DNA of 64,000 bases from an uncultured Clostridia bacterium (GTDB taxonomy: Bacteria > Bacillota > Clostridia > Oscillospirales > Ruminococcaceae), in the NCBI GenBank assembly GCA_947589215.1, contig CANQCL010000008.1, positions 24,239 to 88,238 on the forward strand. Direction: 5' to 3'. Shown here piece by piece: positions 26,983 to 35,307 of this stretch. The stretch's first letter is position 1. Every line of letters begins with the position of its first letter. The notes below the pieces were generated by a model. That model was not told where the DNA came from. It was given only the letters and a program-made list of their open reading frames with translations, and did not search any database. Position numbers and translations under genes: made by a program.

Positions 26983-27133
26983 TATAAGACCTCCTGAAAT
27001 ATCTTAAATATATATCTCTTTTATTTTATTACAAAAGGTCAAAAAATGCAAGTCAATAAAATAAATCCTGCAAAAAATATGCTAAATGCACTAATTTAAG
27101 CCTTGAATTCTTTTATAAATGGGCAGTTAAAAC

Positions 27134-27168
27134 AAAAATCCACCATCTTTATAATAGTGGATTTTTGA
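27134..27168. terminator. Terminator downstream of spo0A
   Basis: AAAAATCCAC (27134-27143) with GTGGATTTTT (27157-27166), 13-nt loop, between spo0A and the aminotransferase gene. Confidence 0.75.
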
Positions 27169-27199
27169 CATATGATTTAAAATTGCACAGTTTACCCCT

Positions 27200-28018
27200 T
27201 TATGCAAGAGGAGATTTTGTAAACGAATTTGAAGAATTTCTGTTTTGCGCTTTCAGCTTTAATGCTATTTTATCGGTTATCAGCGCGATAAATTCACTGT
27301 TTGTAGGCTTGCCCTTTTCAACATTGACCGTATATCTGAAAAACGAGTTTAGAGTTTCGATATCCCCTCTGTCCCAAGCAATTTCGATAGCGTGACGTAT
27401 AGCACGTTCTACTCTTGATGCGGTTGTGTTAAAGTCTTTTGCAACGGTAGGGTATAAAACCTTTGTTACACATTTGAGCATTTCTCTGTTCTTAACCGAC
27501 AGCATTATTGCATCTCTCAAATAATGATAACCCTTAATGTGAGCAGGAACGCCAACCTGATGAATGATTTCAGTTACCGCAATCTCAAGTGAAACGTCGT
27601 CATAAGATTTTGTAACCTTAATGTCTTCTGCAACAGGTTCGTCTTTAACACCCATAATTTCATTGATGCGCTTTGCTAGATAATTAACATCAATAGGCTT
27701 TCTCAAGTAACATTCTACGCCCTGTTCAAATGCCGCTTTTTCTAAATAAGAATCAGCATAAGAGGTACAAACAACGAAATGAGGTTTTTTGTATGGCGTA
27801 TGGTTAAGCTTTTCAACAAGGTCTGCACCGTTTAGATTAGGCATAATGATATCCATTATAACAACATCTGGAGTTTCGTTTTTAATGGCATCAAATAATA
27901 TTAACCCATCTTTTGGACGTGCGATAACGTAAAAACCCTTGTTCCTAAGAAGACTTGCAAAGTTTACTCCAAAATCTTTACTGTCATCGCCTAACAATAC
28001 TTTAATTTTGCTCCTCAT
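27200..28018 (-). CDS. spo0A: Sporulation master regulator Spo0A
   Basis: A 272-residue response regulator. The receiver has Asp11-Asp12, phosphoacceptor Asp56 ([13 protein letters not shown]), Thr in CTSYAD and Lys in LRKPID. The C-terminal sigma/DNA-binding domain shows [22 protein letters not shown] and [21 protein letters not shown], a near-invariant Spo0A signature. It switches the cell into sporulation once phosphorylated. GGAGCC precedes the ATG. spoIVB lies upstream on the same strand, the conserved order. Its 5' region has a 12-bp tandem repeat. Confidence 0.98.
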   Translation of the reverse strand: MRSKIKVLLGDDSKDFGVNFASLLRNKGFYVIARPKDGLILFDAIKNETPDVVIMDIIMPNLNGADLVEKLNHTPYKKPHFVVCTSYADSYLEKAAFEQGVECYLRKPIDVNYLAKRINEIMGVKDEPVAEDIKVTKSYDDVSLEIAVTEIIHQVGVPAHIKGYHYLRDAIMLSVKNREMLKCVTKVLYPTVAKDFNTTASRVERAIRHAIEIAWDRGDIETLNSFFRYTVNVEKGKPTNSEFIALITDKIALKLKAQNRNSSNSFTKSPLA

Positions 28019-28366
28019 AAAATTCAGGCTCCTTTTGTTTTATTTATTTTGATGTGATAATTGATGTGATAATTGTTTGATCCAATAATTATTTGGGATA
28101 CTGAGGAAACTATTTAAAATATTTTAAATAACCTAAAAAAATTTATTTTTTAAGCATAACTCCTTGTTCCATATATTAGCACAAAGCAAGATTAATATCA
28201 ATAGGAAAACAAAAAAAAATACATGTTTTTATCGCCAAATTCACAGTTTTAAGGACATAAATGCTTCTTTTTTATTACAATTTGTATAAATATTCAAGAA
28301 TATTACAAAACGTTTTATTTTTCGAGAATATTATTTTGAATATAAAATAATCTCAGAAGGCTTGAG
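28019..28366. other. spo0A upstream region with a 12-bp tandem repeat
   Basis: No gene. It contains TTGATGTGATAA twice in tandem (28049-28060 and 28061-28072), which would fall in the spo0A leader. TTTTTCGAGA (about 28319) is a one-mismatch 0A-box in the minus orientation. I cannot fix the promoter. Confidence 0.5.
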
Positions 28367-29533
28367 CTATGCGGCTAATTTAAGACAATTATTGCTGTCT
28401 GAATTTGTCTTAGATTGTGAAATCATCGTCTGGGCTAAAATTCCATATCCCATTGATGAGTTGTTCACAAAAACGTGAGTAACTGCTCCTACCAGTTTTC
28501 CGTTTTGAATTATAGGACTTCCGCTCATTCCTTGAAGTATTCCGCCGGTTTCTTCAAGCAGGTCTTTATCTGTGACTCTTATAACAAGATTTTTCAAGTC
28601 GGGATCGTCGTTGTTTACCTGTTCAATATTAATAGAGTATTTAGCAGGCTCTGAGCCGCTGATTGTTGTCAGTATTTCAGCTTTTCCTGTTTTAATTTCA
28701 TCGTAGTCTGCTATCTCGACTTCTTCGCTGTCGCTTGGCGATTCGTTAAGCGAACCGAAAACACCGCTTTTTGTATTCTGCTCGACTACGCCTACTTCAT
28801 CTCCGCTTAGAAATCTTCCTTTAAGCTCTCCCGGTACTCCGTTCATACCCTTTTTATATCCGGTAATGGATACGCTACATATTTCGCCGCTGGATAACGG
28901 CATAAGATTACCTGTATCTGTATCGCAAATAGGGTGTCCCAGTCCTCCGAAAGCACCAGTTGAGGGATCATAGAATGTTATTGTTCCTATACCCGCAGAC
29001 GAATCTCTTACCCACATTCCGGTTTTGTAACTCTTTTCGCTTTCACAATATTCCGGTGTAAGCTTTAGTGATATTTCTTCGCCCAGTGAACTGTTGTCAT
29101 CTGATTCATTTCGTTTTAAAACAACTTCAACGGTTTCCCCGTTGCTTGAAGAAATTGCCTTTGATAAATCTTCATTTGAAGTTATTTTTTCACCGCCGAC
29201 GGAAATAATAATATCACCGACGTGAATTCCTGCATTTCTTGCAGGGCAGGAGTTTTTTTCACCGTTAATATCAGAAAGCCTTACAACAATAATTCCTTCG
29301 GTGAGCATTTTGATTCCGAACGGCTGTCCGCAAGGTACGACCTTTTTAACAACTCCGTTTGCTGCAACGGCTTTGTTTGTCTGAGTTTGAAGATTGCCGA
29401 ACTGATTGAAATCGTTTATTGCTGATATAAATGCCGGTATTTTAGCGCCGTTAAGTGAGAAAAAGGTAATTGATGTCATTAATAGAAATGAAGTCAGCAA
29501 AATAAAGGCTAAAGATTTTACTGTCTTTTTCAT
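28367..29533 (-). CDS. spoIVB: SpoIVB peptidase (S55)
   Basis: A 388-residue serine peptidase made in the forespore and exported to trigger pro-SigmaK processing in the mother cell. An N-terminal membrane anchor (about 5-27) is followed by a PDZ domain (PARNAGIHVGDIIISVGGEKI) and the S55 domain with GGLGHPICD and the catalytic Ser in LQGMSGSPIIQNGKLVGAVTHV. I start at the ATG at 29533 with AAAGGA ahead. The TTG at 29539 is too close to it. The gene precedes spo0A, as in other endospore formers. Confidence 0.96.
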   Translation of the reverse strand: MKKTVKSLAFILLTSFLLMTSITFFSLNGAKIPAFISAINDFNQFGNLQTQTNKAVAANGVVKKVVPCGQPFGIKMLTEGIIVVRLSDINGEKNSCPARNAGIHVGDIIISVGGEKITSNEDLSKAISSSNGETVEVVLKRNESDDNSSLGEEISLKLTPEYCESEKSYKTGMWVRDSSAGIGTITFYDPSTGAFGGLGHPICDTDTGNLMPLSSGEICSVSITGYKKGMNGVPGELKGRFLSGDEVGVVEQNTKSGVFGSLNESPSDSEEVEIADYDEIKTGKAEILTTISGSEPAKYSINIEQVNNDDPDLKNLVIRVTDKDLLEETGGILQGMSGSPIIQNGKLVGAVTHVFVNNSSMGYGILAQTMISQSKTNSDSNNCLKLAA

Positions 29534-29803
29534 AAACAATTATCCTTTCTGTATTTTTTAATTTAAGCGTGGAATCATAAAAGAAATAATCTTTTAAAAA
29601 TATCAACGCTAAAATTATAATTTGATGCGCACCTATATTATATTTTGCAGATTGCCCTGTATAATTCTATGGTTATAAAAGAAGTATTTGCTTTGGCTTA
29701 TACATTGGTTTATATTGAATCAGGGGTTGAGTTTTTAAGGTAAATTGTGTTATACTTAATGTATAAATAAAGGGAAAATATTTTCAAAGGGGAAAACACA
29801 GCT

Positions 29804-30394
29804 ATGTCGAAATCTGCGAGGCTAAAAAAAATAAAAGAGGAAAGAATGAAAAACGACGAAATTTTCAGAAAAAAAGAAGAGGCTCGAAAAAACGCTCCGT
29901 CTAAGGCTATGAAAAAATTTATACGTAAGGAATCGTTTTGGGTCAAGCTTGTAAAATTTATAATGGTTTTGCCGTTTTTATATTCGGGTTTTTTCTATGG
30001 CGGTATAACTGTGATAAGCATTTTCAAAAAAACTATTGATATTAGTACATATGTCGGAATAATTATTCTTATTTGCCTTATTGCAATGCTTGTTGCCTTA
30101 ATTCTTTCATTCAAACGTTTTTATATTTCAAGCTTTGTTTTATCTTTCATATCTGTATTGGTATACTTTCTTATAACAAAAAAGTACTTTGTAGATTACG
30201 CAACAGGAAAGGTTACTGAAAGCGGAAATATAAATCCTCAATATAAGTATATGATTTGGTTTTATCCGATACTTCTGTTTTTATTATGCTCATTTATCTT
30301 GTTGGTCATAGCTGTAATTAGACTGATAAAGAAAAAGCGCAGAGAAATCGAAAAAAGAGATAACGCACCTACGAAAAGCATTGTTGATGATTAA
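29804..30394 (+). CDS. Unrecognised membrane protein
   Basis: I do not recognise the family. The 196-residue product begins with a highly charged, helical 45-residue tract (many Lys, Glu and Arg, coiled-coil-like), followed by four hydrophobic segments (about 50-68, 76-98, 103-122 and 145-170) and a basic tail. AAAGGGGAAA precedes the ATG. It stands alone, divergent from spoIVB, with its own terminator. Base composition matches the surroundings. Confidence 0.75.
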   Translation: MSKSARLKKIKEERMKNDEIFRKKEEARKNAPSKAMKKFIRKESFWVKLVKFIMVLPFLYSGFFYGGITVISIFKKTIDISTYVGIIILICLIAMLVALILSFKRFYISSFVLSFISVLVYFLITKKYFVDYATGKVTESGNINPQYKYMIWFYPILLFLLCSFILLVIAVIRLIKKKRREIEKRDNAPTKSIVDD

Positions 30395-30414
30395 TAATTT
30401 TACGCAAAAAAAAT

Positions 30415-30446
30415 AAGCTGCTGTATAATTTTACGGCAGCTTTTTA
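30415..30446 (+). terminator. Terminator after the 29.8 kb membrane protein
   Basis: An 11-bp stem, AAGCTGCTGTA (30415-30425) with TACGGCAGCTT (30432-30442), one wobble, followed by T's. Confidence 0.85.
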
Positions 30447-30469
30447 AATATTATGATAGTTATAAAAAC

Positions 30470-30643
30470 AAAAACCGCCTTTGGCAAACTTGCCAAAGGC
30501 GGGCAGCGTGACGCTGAACCTGTTTAAAACTTAAAAACGTGAAGTTTCTGAATATTGTGTTTTGAATAAAAAATTGATCCGCCGTTGCAGGAACTATAAT
30601 ATCAATCAGAAATAAAAAAGGCGGCAGAGCCCTGCGGAGGCTC
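30470..30643 (-). repeat. Tandem ~174-bp repeat, copy 1
   Basis: Roughly 90% identical to copy 2 (30690-30861), period 220 bp. It opens with a perfect palindrome of 13-bp arms (CCGCCTTTGGCAA, AC, TTGCCAAAGGCGG) and ends with a terminator-like hairpin (GAGCC...GGCTC) beside a run of A's. The 46 bases between the copies include TTTTGAATAATCCGCCGTT, resembling part of the repeat. Strand follows the tRNA-Thr next door. Confidence 0.85.
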
Positions 30644-30689
30644 AGCAAGAGCCATCTATACGCAGTTTTGAATAATCCGCCGTTATACA

Positions 30690-30861
30690 AAAAACCGCCT
30701 TTGGCAAACTTGCCAAAGGCGGGCAGTGTGATGCTGAACCTGTTTAAAATTTAAAATGTGAATTTTCTGAATATTGTATTTTGAATAAAAAATTAATCCG
30801 CCGTTGCAGAAACTATAACATCAATCAGAAATAAAAAAGGCGGCAGAGCCTGCGGAGGCTC
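30690..30861 (-). repeat. Tandem ~174-bp repeat, copy 2 (adjacent to tRNA-Thr)
   Basis: The second copy has the same palindrome (30694-30721) and the same closing hairpin, and abuts the 3' end of tRNA-Thr. The differences from copy 1 are mostly single substitutions and small gaps. Confidence 0.85.
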
Positions 30862-30863
30862 TC
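30830..30863 (-). terminator. Terminator of tRNA-Thr
   Basis: On the minus strand AGAGCCT-CCGC-AGGCTCT (30863-30846), then GCCGCC and a T run. Copy 1 of the repeat carries the same structure in degenerate form. Confidence 0.7.
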
Positions 30864-30866
30864 CGC

Positions 30867-30942
30867 TGGAGCTTGTGACGGGATTCGAACCTGCGACCTG
30901 CTCATTACGAATGAGCTGCACTACCAACTGTGCTACACAAGC
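30867..30942 (-). tRNA. tRNA-Thr (CGT)
   Basis: The acceptor GCTTGTG/CACAAGC is perfect, the D-stem is GCAC/GTGC, and the anticodon arm is GCTCA-TTCGTAA-TGAGC, giving anticodon CGT (codon ACG). T-loop TTCGAAT and an encoded CCA are present. The T-stem pairs GCAGG with CCCGT, leaving an A.C mismatch, which is unusual. ACG can also be read by a UGU tRNA, so this isoacceptor may be under weak constraint. Confidence 0.9.
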
Positions 30943-31146
30943 ATATTCAGTTTAGAAACTATAAAGACATTAGTAATTATATCATACGGAAAATTAAAGT
31001 CAATAGCTGAAATTTTAATTTTATTTTAATTTGAAACAGAACTTTTATACTGATTTTCAAAAATACGTTGAAAAATAAAACAAGTTATGTTATACTTATT
31101 TCGCAGAGCTTTTTGTAAAGCGAAAAATAGAAAGGATGTTGCTTTT

Positions 31147-32124
31147 ATGAGCAATGAAGAGATAAGAACTTCTCCATGCAAGGTTTTGGGAATTATATTT
31201 TTAATTATATTGATTCTTGCAGCGGCATTTGTAGCGTTTGTGCATATTGCATTCAAGAACGAAAACGTTACTCCGAGCATTGGCGGATACAGCCTTTATC
31301 TGATACATGATGATTATATGTCGCCGAATATTGAGAAAAACTCTTTGATTTTTGCGACTAACGGTAAGCCTTCGCAGGAGGATATCGGTAAGGTCGTTAT
31401 TGCAGATGATGTTTCAGGAAAGAACGGAACAACATATGGTACGACCGCTATGCGTTTTGTTAACTTGGTAAATGAGAATAACAAGCTTTACTATGAATTA
31501 AAGTTTGACAATTCTGTTGATACTGTTATGGTCAAGGGAAATAAAATTGTAGGAATTGCAAATTATCAATTTGAATTGATGGGAAAAATAATCGTTCTGG
31601 CAAATTCTGCTCCCGGATATGCAATTTTTATTGGTATACCAGCAATATTGATGATTATTTTTCTGTCATTGGGAAGACACAGTAAGAAAAAACAGCTTGC
31701 GGTAATAGAAAAAAAGAGAGAGGTATATCACGATACAGTTGAAAATACCGAAGATGACTCCCAAGCTTCTTTTGACGATTTTGTAAAAGAAAAAGAACGA
31801 CTGCATAATATTCATCAAGACAGCATGGACATGGCTGAGAAGATTACTGATGTAAAGGGTTCAGAGATTTTGGATGAACCGCTTATTGAAGAAGGTGTAA
31901 ATAAAGACGACCTTGTTGAAATGAAAGAGGATCTTACAAAGCCTACAAACAGTGCTATTGAAGAGCTTATGAAAATCCTTGAAGAGGAAAACGCAAAATT
32001 GAAGGAATTGGAGCTTCCAAAGGCTGAAAAGGCAGCGCAGGACTTTCAGAAAAAAACATTGAATGATAACGATATAGATATTGACAATAGTTCTGATACA
32101 AACGAAGAAAACAGTGAAAAATAA
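31147..32124 (+). CDS. Signal peptidase I-like (SipW-type) membrane protein lacking the catalytic serine motif
   Basis: A 325-residue protein with a membrane segment at about 15-38, an S24/S26-like extracytoplasmic domain and a second segment near 165-185. The tail is long, acidic and probably coiled, rich in Glu and Lys, with no known domain. Where active SipW-type peptidases have SGSMEP, this reads HDDYMSPNI, so the Ser nucleophile appears lost; the following region (KNSLIFAT...DIGKVVI) still fits the fold. A scaffold or pseudo-enzyme is more likely than a protease. GAAAGGA lies 10 nt before the ATG at 31147. An in-frame ATG at 31087 has no ribosome site. Confidence 0.65.
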   Translation: MSNEEIRTSPCKVLGIIFLIILILAAAFVAFVHIAFKNENVTPSIGGYSLYLIHDDYMSPNIEKNSLIFATNGKPSQEDIGKVVIADDVSGKNGTTYGTTAMRFVNLVNENNKLYYELKFDNSVDTVMVKGNKIVGIANYQFELMGKIIVLANSAPGYAIFIGIPAILMIIFLSLGRHSKKKQLAVIEKKREVYHDTVENTEDDSQASFDDFVKEKERLHNIHQDSMDMAEKITDVKGSEILDEPLIEEGVNKDDLVEMKEDLTKPTNSAIEELMKILEEENAKLKELELPKAEKAAQDFQKKTLNDNDIDIDNSSDTNEENSEK

Positions 32125-32144
32125 TTGTATATTTAATTAATTGC

Positions 32145-32172
32145 AAGACTGCCCTTATGGGCGGTCTTTTAT
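32145..32172 (+). terminator. Terminator of the signal-peptidase-like gene
   Basis: A GACTGCCC-TTAT-GGGCGGTC stem (32147-32166), extended by A-T pairs, followed by TTTT. Confidence 0.88.
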
Positions 32173-32218
32173 TTTAAAATTAACATTTCAAAATATTAAA
32201 AAAACTGTCGCAAAATAC

Positions 32219-32247
32219 TTGACAACTTGTCTGAAAGTATGTATAAT
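32219..32247 (+). promoter_or_regulatory. Consensus promoter of the tRNA cluster
   Basis: TTGACA (32219-32224), exactly 17 nt, TATAAT (32242-32247): a perfect sigma-A consensus 31 bases before tRNA-Val. Confidence 0.95.
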
Positions 32248-32278
32248 ATATAAGTCGTACGTTAGAATGCGATTGTTT

Positions 32279-32354
32279 GGGAGCATAGCTCAGCTGGGAG
32301 AGCATCTGCCTTACAAGCAGAGGGTCACAGGTTCGAGCCCTGTTGTTCCCACCA
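32279..32354 (+). tRNA. tRNA-Val (TAC)
   Basis: Cloverleaf with acceptor GGGAGCA/TGTTCCC, anticodon loop CTTACAA (anticodon TAC), T-arm ACAGG-TTCGAGC-CCTGT and encoded CCA. Confidence 0.97.
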
Positions 32355-32480
32355 GCGAAATGACGTTGCAAGCACTCTGTTGTGGTATAAACTACTGAAC
32401 AGGGTGTGGTGCGGCGGTCTATTCAACAAAGTGAATTTTATTCACTATTACCTTTAGTCCTTGCAAGAGTGAGGGCTTGT
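32355..32480 (+). other. 126-nt spacer between tRNA-Val and tRNA-Asp
   Basis: Unusually long for a tRNA operon. It holds a perfect hairpin, AGTGAAT-TTT-ATTCACT (32430-32446), and no T run, so it may be a processing site rather than a terminator. There is no coding potential. Confidence 0.5.
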
Positions 32481-32557
32481 GGCCTGGTAGTTCAGTTGGT
32501 TAGAACGCTAGCCTGTCACGCTAGAGGTCGTGGGTTCGACTCCCATCCAGGTCGCCA
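32481..32557 (+). tRNA. tRNA-Asp (GTC)
   Basis: Acceptor GGCCTGG/CCAGGTC, anticodon GTC in loop CTGTCAC, T-loop TTCGACT, discriminator G and encoded CCA. It is one tRNA the hisS-aspS T-box could sense. Confidence 0.97.
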
Positions 32558-32561
32558 TTAT

Positions 32562-32637
32562 GCGGGCATAGCTCATCTGGTAGAGCGCCACCTTGCCAAG
32601 GTGGAGGTAGCGAGTTCGAGCCTCGTTGCCCGCTCCA
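32562..32637 (+). tRNA. tRNA-Gly (GCC)
   Basis: Acceptor GCGGGCA/TGCCCGC, anticodon stem CCACC/GGTGG with anticodon GCC, T-loop TTCGAGC and encoded CCA. Four bases after tRNA-Asp. Confidence 0.97.
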
Positions 32638-32657
32638 GTAATATTTTTTATTTAATT

Positions 32658-32687
32658 CACGCTGTGTTTAATCATAGCGTGTTTTTT
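32658..32687 (+). terminator. Terminator of the tRNA cluster
   Basis: A 9-bp stem, CACGCTGTG (32658-32666) with CATAGCGTG (32673-32681), one G.U, followed by TTTTTT. Confidence 0.87.
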
Positions 32688-32939
32688 ATTGTATTTTTAC
32701 CATATTAATAATGATTTTTTATTGTAAATATTATGTAATATAATCTATTTTAATAAAGATATGTAAAATTGAACCATTTTATAAATTAAAATTGCACAAA
32801 AAAAAGATATATCTTTTGATTAAATATACAAAAATTAAGTCGAAAATAGAAAATCTATTGATATTTTAAAGAATAAATGTTAAAATGTAGGTGTATCGAT
32901 AAACGGTATATTATAGGTTTATTTAAGGAGGAATTAAAA
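32688..32939 (+). promoter_or_regulatory. AT-rich promoter region of the secreted protein
   Basis: TTGATA (32858-32863), 17 nt, TAAAAT (32881-32886) forms a plausible promoter. A palindrome, AAAAGATATATCTTTT (32802-32817), lies 40 bases upstream and may be an operator. There is no gene. Confidence 0.6.
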
Positions 32940-34454
32940 ATGAAGTTAAAAAGACTTCTATGTGGTGTAACAGCAGCACTCATGGCAATATCATCTGTTG
33001 CTATTGCATCATTCACATCAGCATCAGCCGCTGATGAAAACGGGCTTATTTCGCCGCCAAAGGGCGGATGGCTAACCAAAGAGCAACAGGATAATACTAC
33101 TCAGTTAAAGCTTTGTCAGGTGTATGATCCAGATAGTATGCCAACTGTTGAGGATTTAGTTCATGCAAAGGAGCTCTATATTGCATTTACTATTGTTAAT
33201 GTTAATGTTGATCATCCTTTAAAGGCTTTTATGACTTACAGTAATGGTTACGGTTGGGAGAGCGATTTTAAAAAGCCAGGTACTAATAATCCAGCAACAT
33301 TAATTGATAAGGAAAGAGGAACATATGTAGTAAAATGGACCGGTACGGGTACTGAAATCAATTCAAATAAGATAATGTTTTTAGGAGTTCAGTTTGTAGA
33401 TGCTGAAACAGGTGATGCTCAGTATAATAATCAACTGTGCAACACTAAAGAGAATGTTGAACTTATAGGTCTTTATAATAAGGAGCCTGACCCGGCTAAG
33501 TTGCCTCAGCCGCCTGAAGCTGAACCAACAGAGCCTATTCCGGAGGGCGGTATGAGAATTTGGTTGGCAGACAACCTTTTCCTAACGCTTGCAAAGGATG
33601 CCTATGTTGATGTAACGAAAGACGGTCAGTATACAATTTCTGCTGAAGGACTCAATAGAAGCGGTGACGGCACTGCAGTTATTCTATATTCTAAAAATGC
33701 AGCTGATATTATTTCCCAAGAAGATGCAAGAATAGTAATTGATGAGATCATAGTAAATGAAGAGATATATAAAGTGCCTAAGCATTGGACTACTCCGGCA
33801 CATCCGTTTGAAGAGAATCAAAAAGGTAACATTATTCCTGAAAAGCCAGACTTAAATGTTCAGATATGGAATCATTGGTGGAAGAATTATGACTATGTTA
33901 TTGACTTTTATGATACTGATGTTATCCAATCATTATCAATTAAATTCACTTTGTCAAATACAAAATTAGGGTCTAGTCAGTCAAATCCATCGCAATCGGA
34001 TCCATCAGGTTCAAACAACCCATCCGGTTCGAACAATCCATCCGGTTCAAACAATCCATCAGGTTCGAACAATCCATCGGGTTCAAATAATCCGCAAGGT
34101 CCAGGCGCAAACAATAATACGCCTACAACAGCAGCACCTAAGGTAACAACACCTGTTGTTACGACTGTAGCTAAGCCTGCAAAGGTTAAAAATGTAAAGC
34201 TTACAGCAAAGAAAAAGAAATTAAATGTATCTTGGAAAAAGGTAAGCGGGGCAACAGGTTATGAGGTTGTATCTGCTACAAATAATAAATTTACCAAGAA
34301 CAAGAAGACTGCTACGGTTAAGAAGAACAAGGTTACAATCAAGAGTCTCAAATCAAAGAAAAAGTATTTTGTAAAGGTAAGAGCTTATAAGATTGTAAAT
34401 AGCAGGAAGTATGTTGGTAAGTGGTCTAGTGTTGCAAAGAAAAAGGTAAAATAA
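32940..34454 (+). CDS. Secreted protein with Ser-Gly-Asn-Pro repeats and C-terminal fibronectin III-like domain
   Basis: A 504-residue exported protein. The signal peptide is MKLKRLLCGVTAALMAISSV and a little more, with cleavage after SASA near residue 31. Two beta-rich regions of unknown type (about 35-190 and 205-345) follow. Next is a linker made of SGSNNP units repeated five times (about 360-385), then a Thr-rich spacer and a Lys-rich fibronectin type III-like domain (NVSWKKVSGATGYEV). There is no LPXTG or dockerin. It is probably surface-associated through its basic C-terminus. The start at 32940 has AAGGAGG ahead. A terminator follows. Confidence 0.8.
   Translation: MKLKRLLCGVTAALMAISSVAIASFTSASAADENGLISPPKGGWLTKEQQDNTTQLKLCQVYDPDSMPTVEDLVHAKELYIAFTIVNVNVDHPLKAFMTYSNGYGWESDFKKPGTNNPATLIDKERGTYVVKWTGTGTEINSNKIMFLGVQFVDAETGDAQYNNQLCNTKENVELIGLYNKEPDPAKLPQPPEAEPTEPIPEGGMRIWLADNLFLTLAKDAYVDVTKDGQYTISAEGLNRSGDGTAVILYSKNAADIISQEDARIVIDEIIVNEEIYKVPKHWTTPAHPFEENQKGNIIPEKPDLNVQIWNHWWKNYDYVIDFYDTDVIQSLSIKFTLSNTKLGSSQSNPSQSDPSGSNNPSGSNNPSGSNNPSGSNNPSGSNNPQGPGANNNTPTTAAPKVTTPVVTTVAKPAKVKNVKLTAKKKKLNVSWKKVSGATGYEVVSATNNKFTKNKKTATVKKNKVTIKSLKSKKKYFVKVRAYKIVNSRKYVGKWSSVAKKKVK
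34007..34096 (+). repeat. 18-bp coding tandem repeat (SGSNNP units)
   Basis: About five near-identical 18-base units (TCAGGTTCAAACAACCCA-like) with silent differences. Unit gain or loss would keep frame and change linker length. Confidence 0.85.
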
Positions 34455-34474
34455 GATTTACGTTTTTGAATGAT

Positions 34475-34512
34475 AAAACCGCTCGGGCAGAGATGCTTGA
34501 GCGGTTTTTTTA
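34475..34512 (+). terminator. Terminator of the secreted protein gene
   Basis: A long stem, 34475-34488 with 34495-34508 (core AACCGCTC/GAGCGGTT, two wobbles), followed by a run of T's. Confidence 0.92.
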
Positions 34513-34555
34513 TAGTATAGCATAGTTCTGAGCGTTTGTTTATTATATTAAAAAA

Positions 34556-34585
34556 ACAGAGTCTGGTAAGCAGACTCTGTTTTAT
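34556..34585 (-). terminator. Terminator of the tal gene
   Basis: A perfect 10-bp stem, ACAGAGTCTG (34556-34565) with CAGACTCTGT (34571-34580), with A's on the left giving a U tail on the minus transcript. Confidence 0.88.
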
Positions 34586-34604
34586 TAGTTTTTTCTTGTA
34601 AAAT

Positions 34605-35252
34605 CTATTTGGTTTCAACGCCTTCCCAGTCCTTTAAGAATCTTTCAATTCCGCTGTCTGTAAGAGGATGATGTATCATCTGCTTGATAACACTCATTGG
34701 GATTGTTGCAATGTCGCAGCCAAGTCTTGCTGCAGCAGTAACGTGAATTGGGTTTCTTATAGAGGCTGCAATGATTTCTGTTTCTATAGCCTGCGCGTCG
34801 AATATGTCTACGATTTCTTCGATGAGGTTCAAACCTTCCATACCGATATCGTCAAGCCTGCCTAAGAATGGCGAAACATAGGTAGCTCCGGCTTTTGCTG
34901 CTAACAGTGCCTGTGCAGCTGAAAAGATAAGCGTTACGTTTGTCTTTATTCCAAGAGCTGTAAGCTGTTTGGTAGCCTTTAGACCTTCTGCACACATTGG
35001 GATTTTGATTACAATGTTTTTGTGCATAGCGGCAAGAGGTTTAGCCTCTTCGACCATTTTGTCAGCTTCAAGTGAGATAACCTCAGCCGAGATAGGTCCG
35101 TCTACGATTTCAGTTATTTCTTTTACAACGTCCTGAAAAACTCTGCCCTCTTTAGCAATTAAAGACGGATTTGTTGTAACTCCGCAGATAACGCCGAGAT
35201 CGTTTGCCTCTCTTATGTCGTCAACATTGGCTGTGTCAATAAATAGTTTCAT
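34605..35252 (-). CDS. tal: Transaldolase (MipB/TalC type)
   Basis: A 215-residue short-form transaldolase. [17 protein letters not shown] at the start, [13 protein letters not shown], the Schiff-base Lys in NIVIKIPMC (about Lys83) and [11 protein letters not shown] are diagnostic. It transfers dihydroxyacetone units between sugar phosphates in the non-oxidative pentose phosphate pathway; some homologues are fructose-6-phosphate aldolases. AAAGGAA precedes the ATG. It follows xylB by 55 bases on the same strand, making a pentose-use pair. Confidence 0.95.
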   Translation of the reverse strand: MKLFIDTANVDDIREANDLGVICGVTTNPSLIAKEGRVFQDVVKEITEIVDGPISAEVISLEADKMVEEAKPLAAMHKNIVIKIPMCAEGLKATKQLTALGIKTNVTLIFSAAQALLAAKAGATYVSPFLGRLDDIGMEGLNLIEEIVDIFDAQAIETEIIAASIRNPIHVTAAARLGCDIATIPMSVIKQMIHHPLTDSGIERFLKDWEGVETK

Positions 35253-35307
35253 AATAAAATTCCTTTCAATTATATATTTCCTGAAAAATCAGGTTTTATT
35301 CAATTAG

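Noticed and set aside
28310..28330. 0A-box upstream of spo0A
   Set aside because: The best match has one mismatch to TGTCGAA and sits about 300 bases from the start; too weak to list as a site.
30470..30861. Tandem repeats as a CRISPR array
   Set aside because: Only two units of about 174 bp, no short repeats with unique spacers, and no cas genes.
32141..32398. Plus-strand frame across the tRNA-Val gene
   Set aside because: The frame is an accident of tRNA sequence; the tRNA call is secure.
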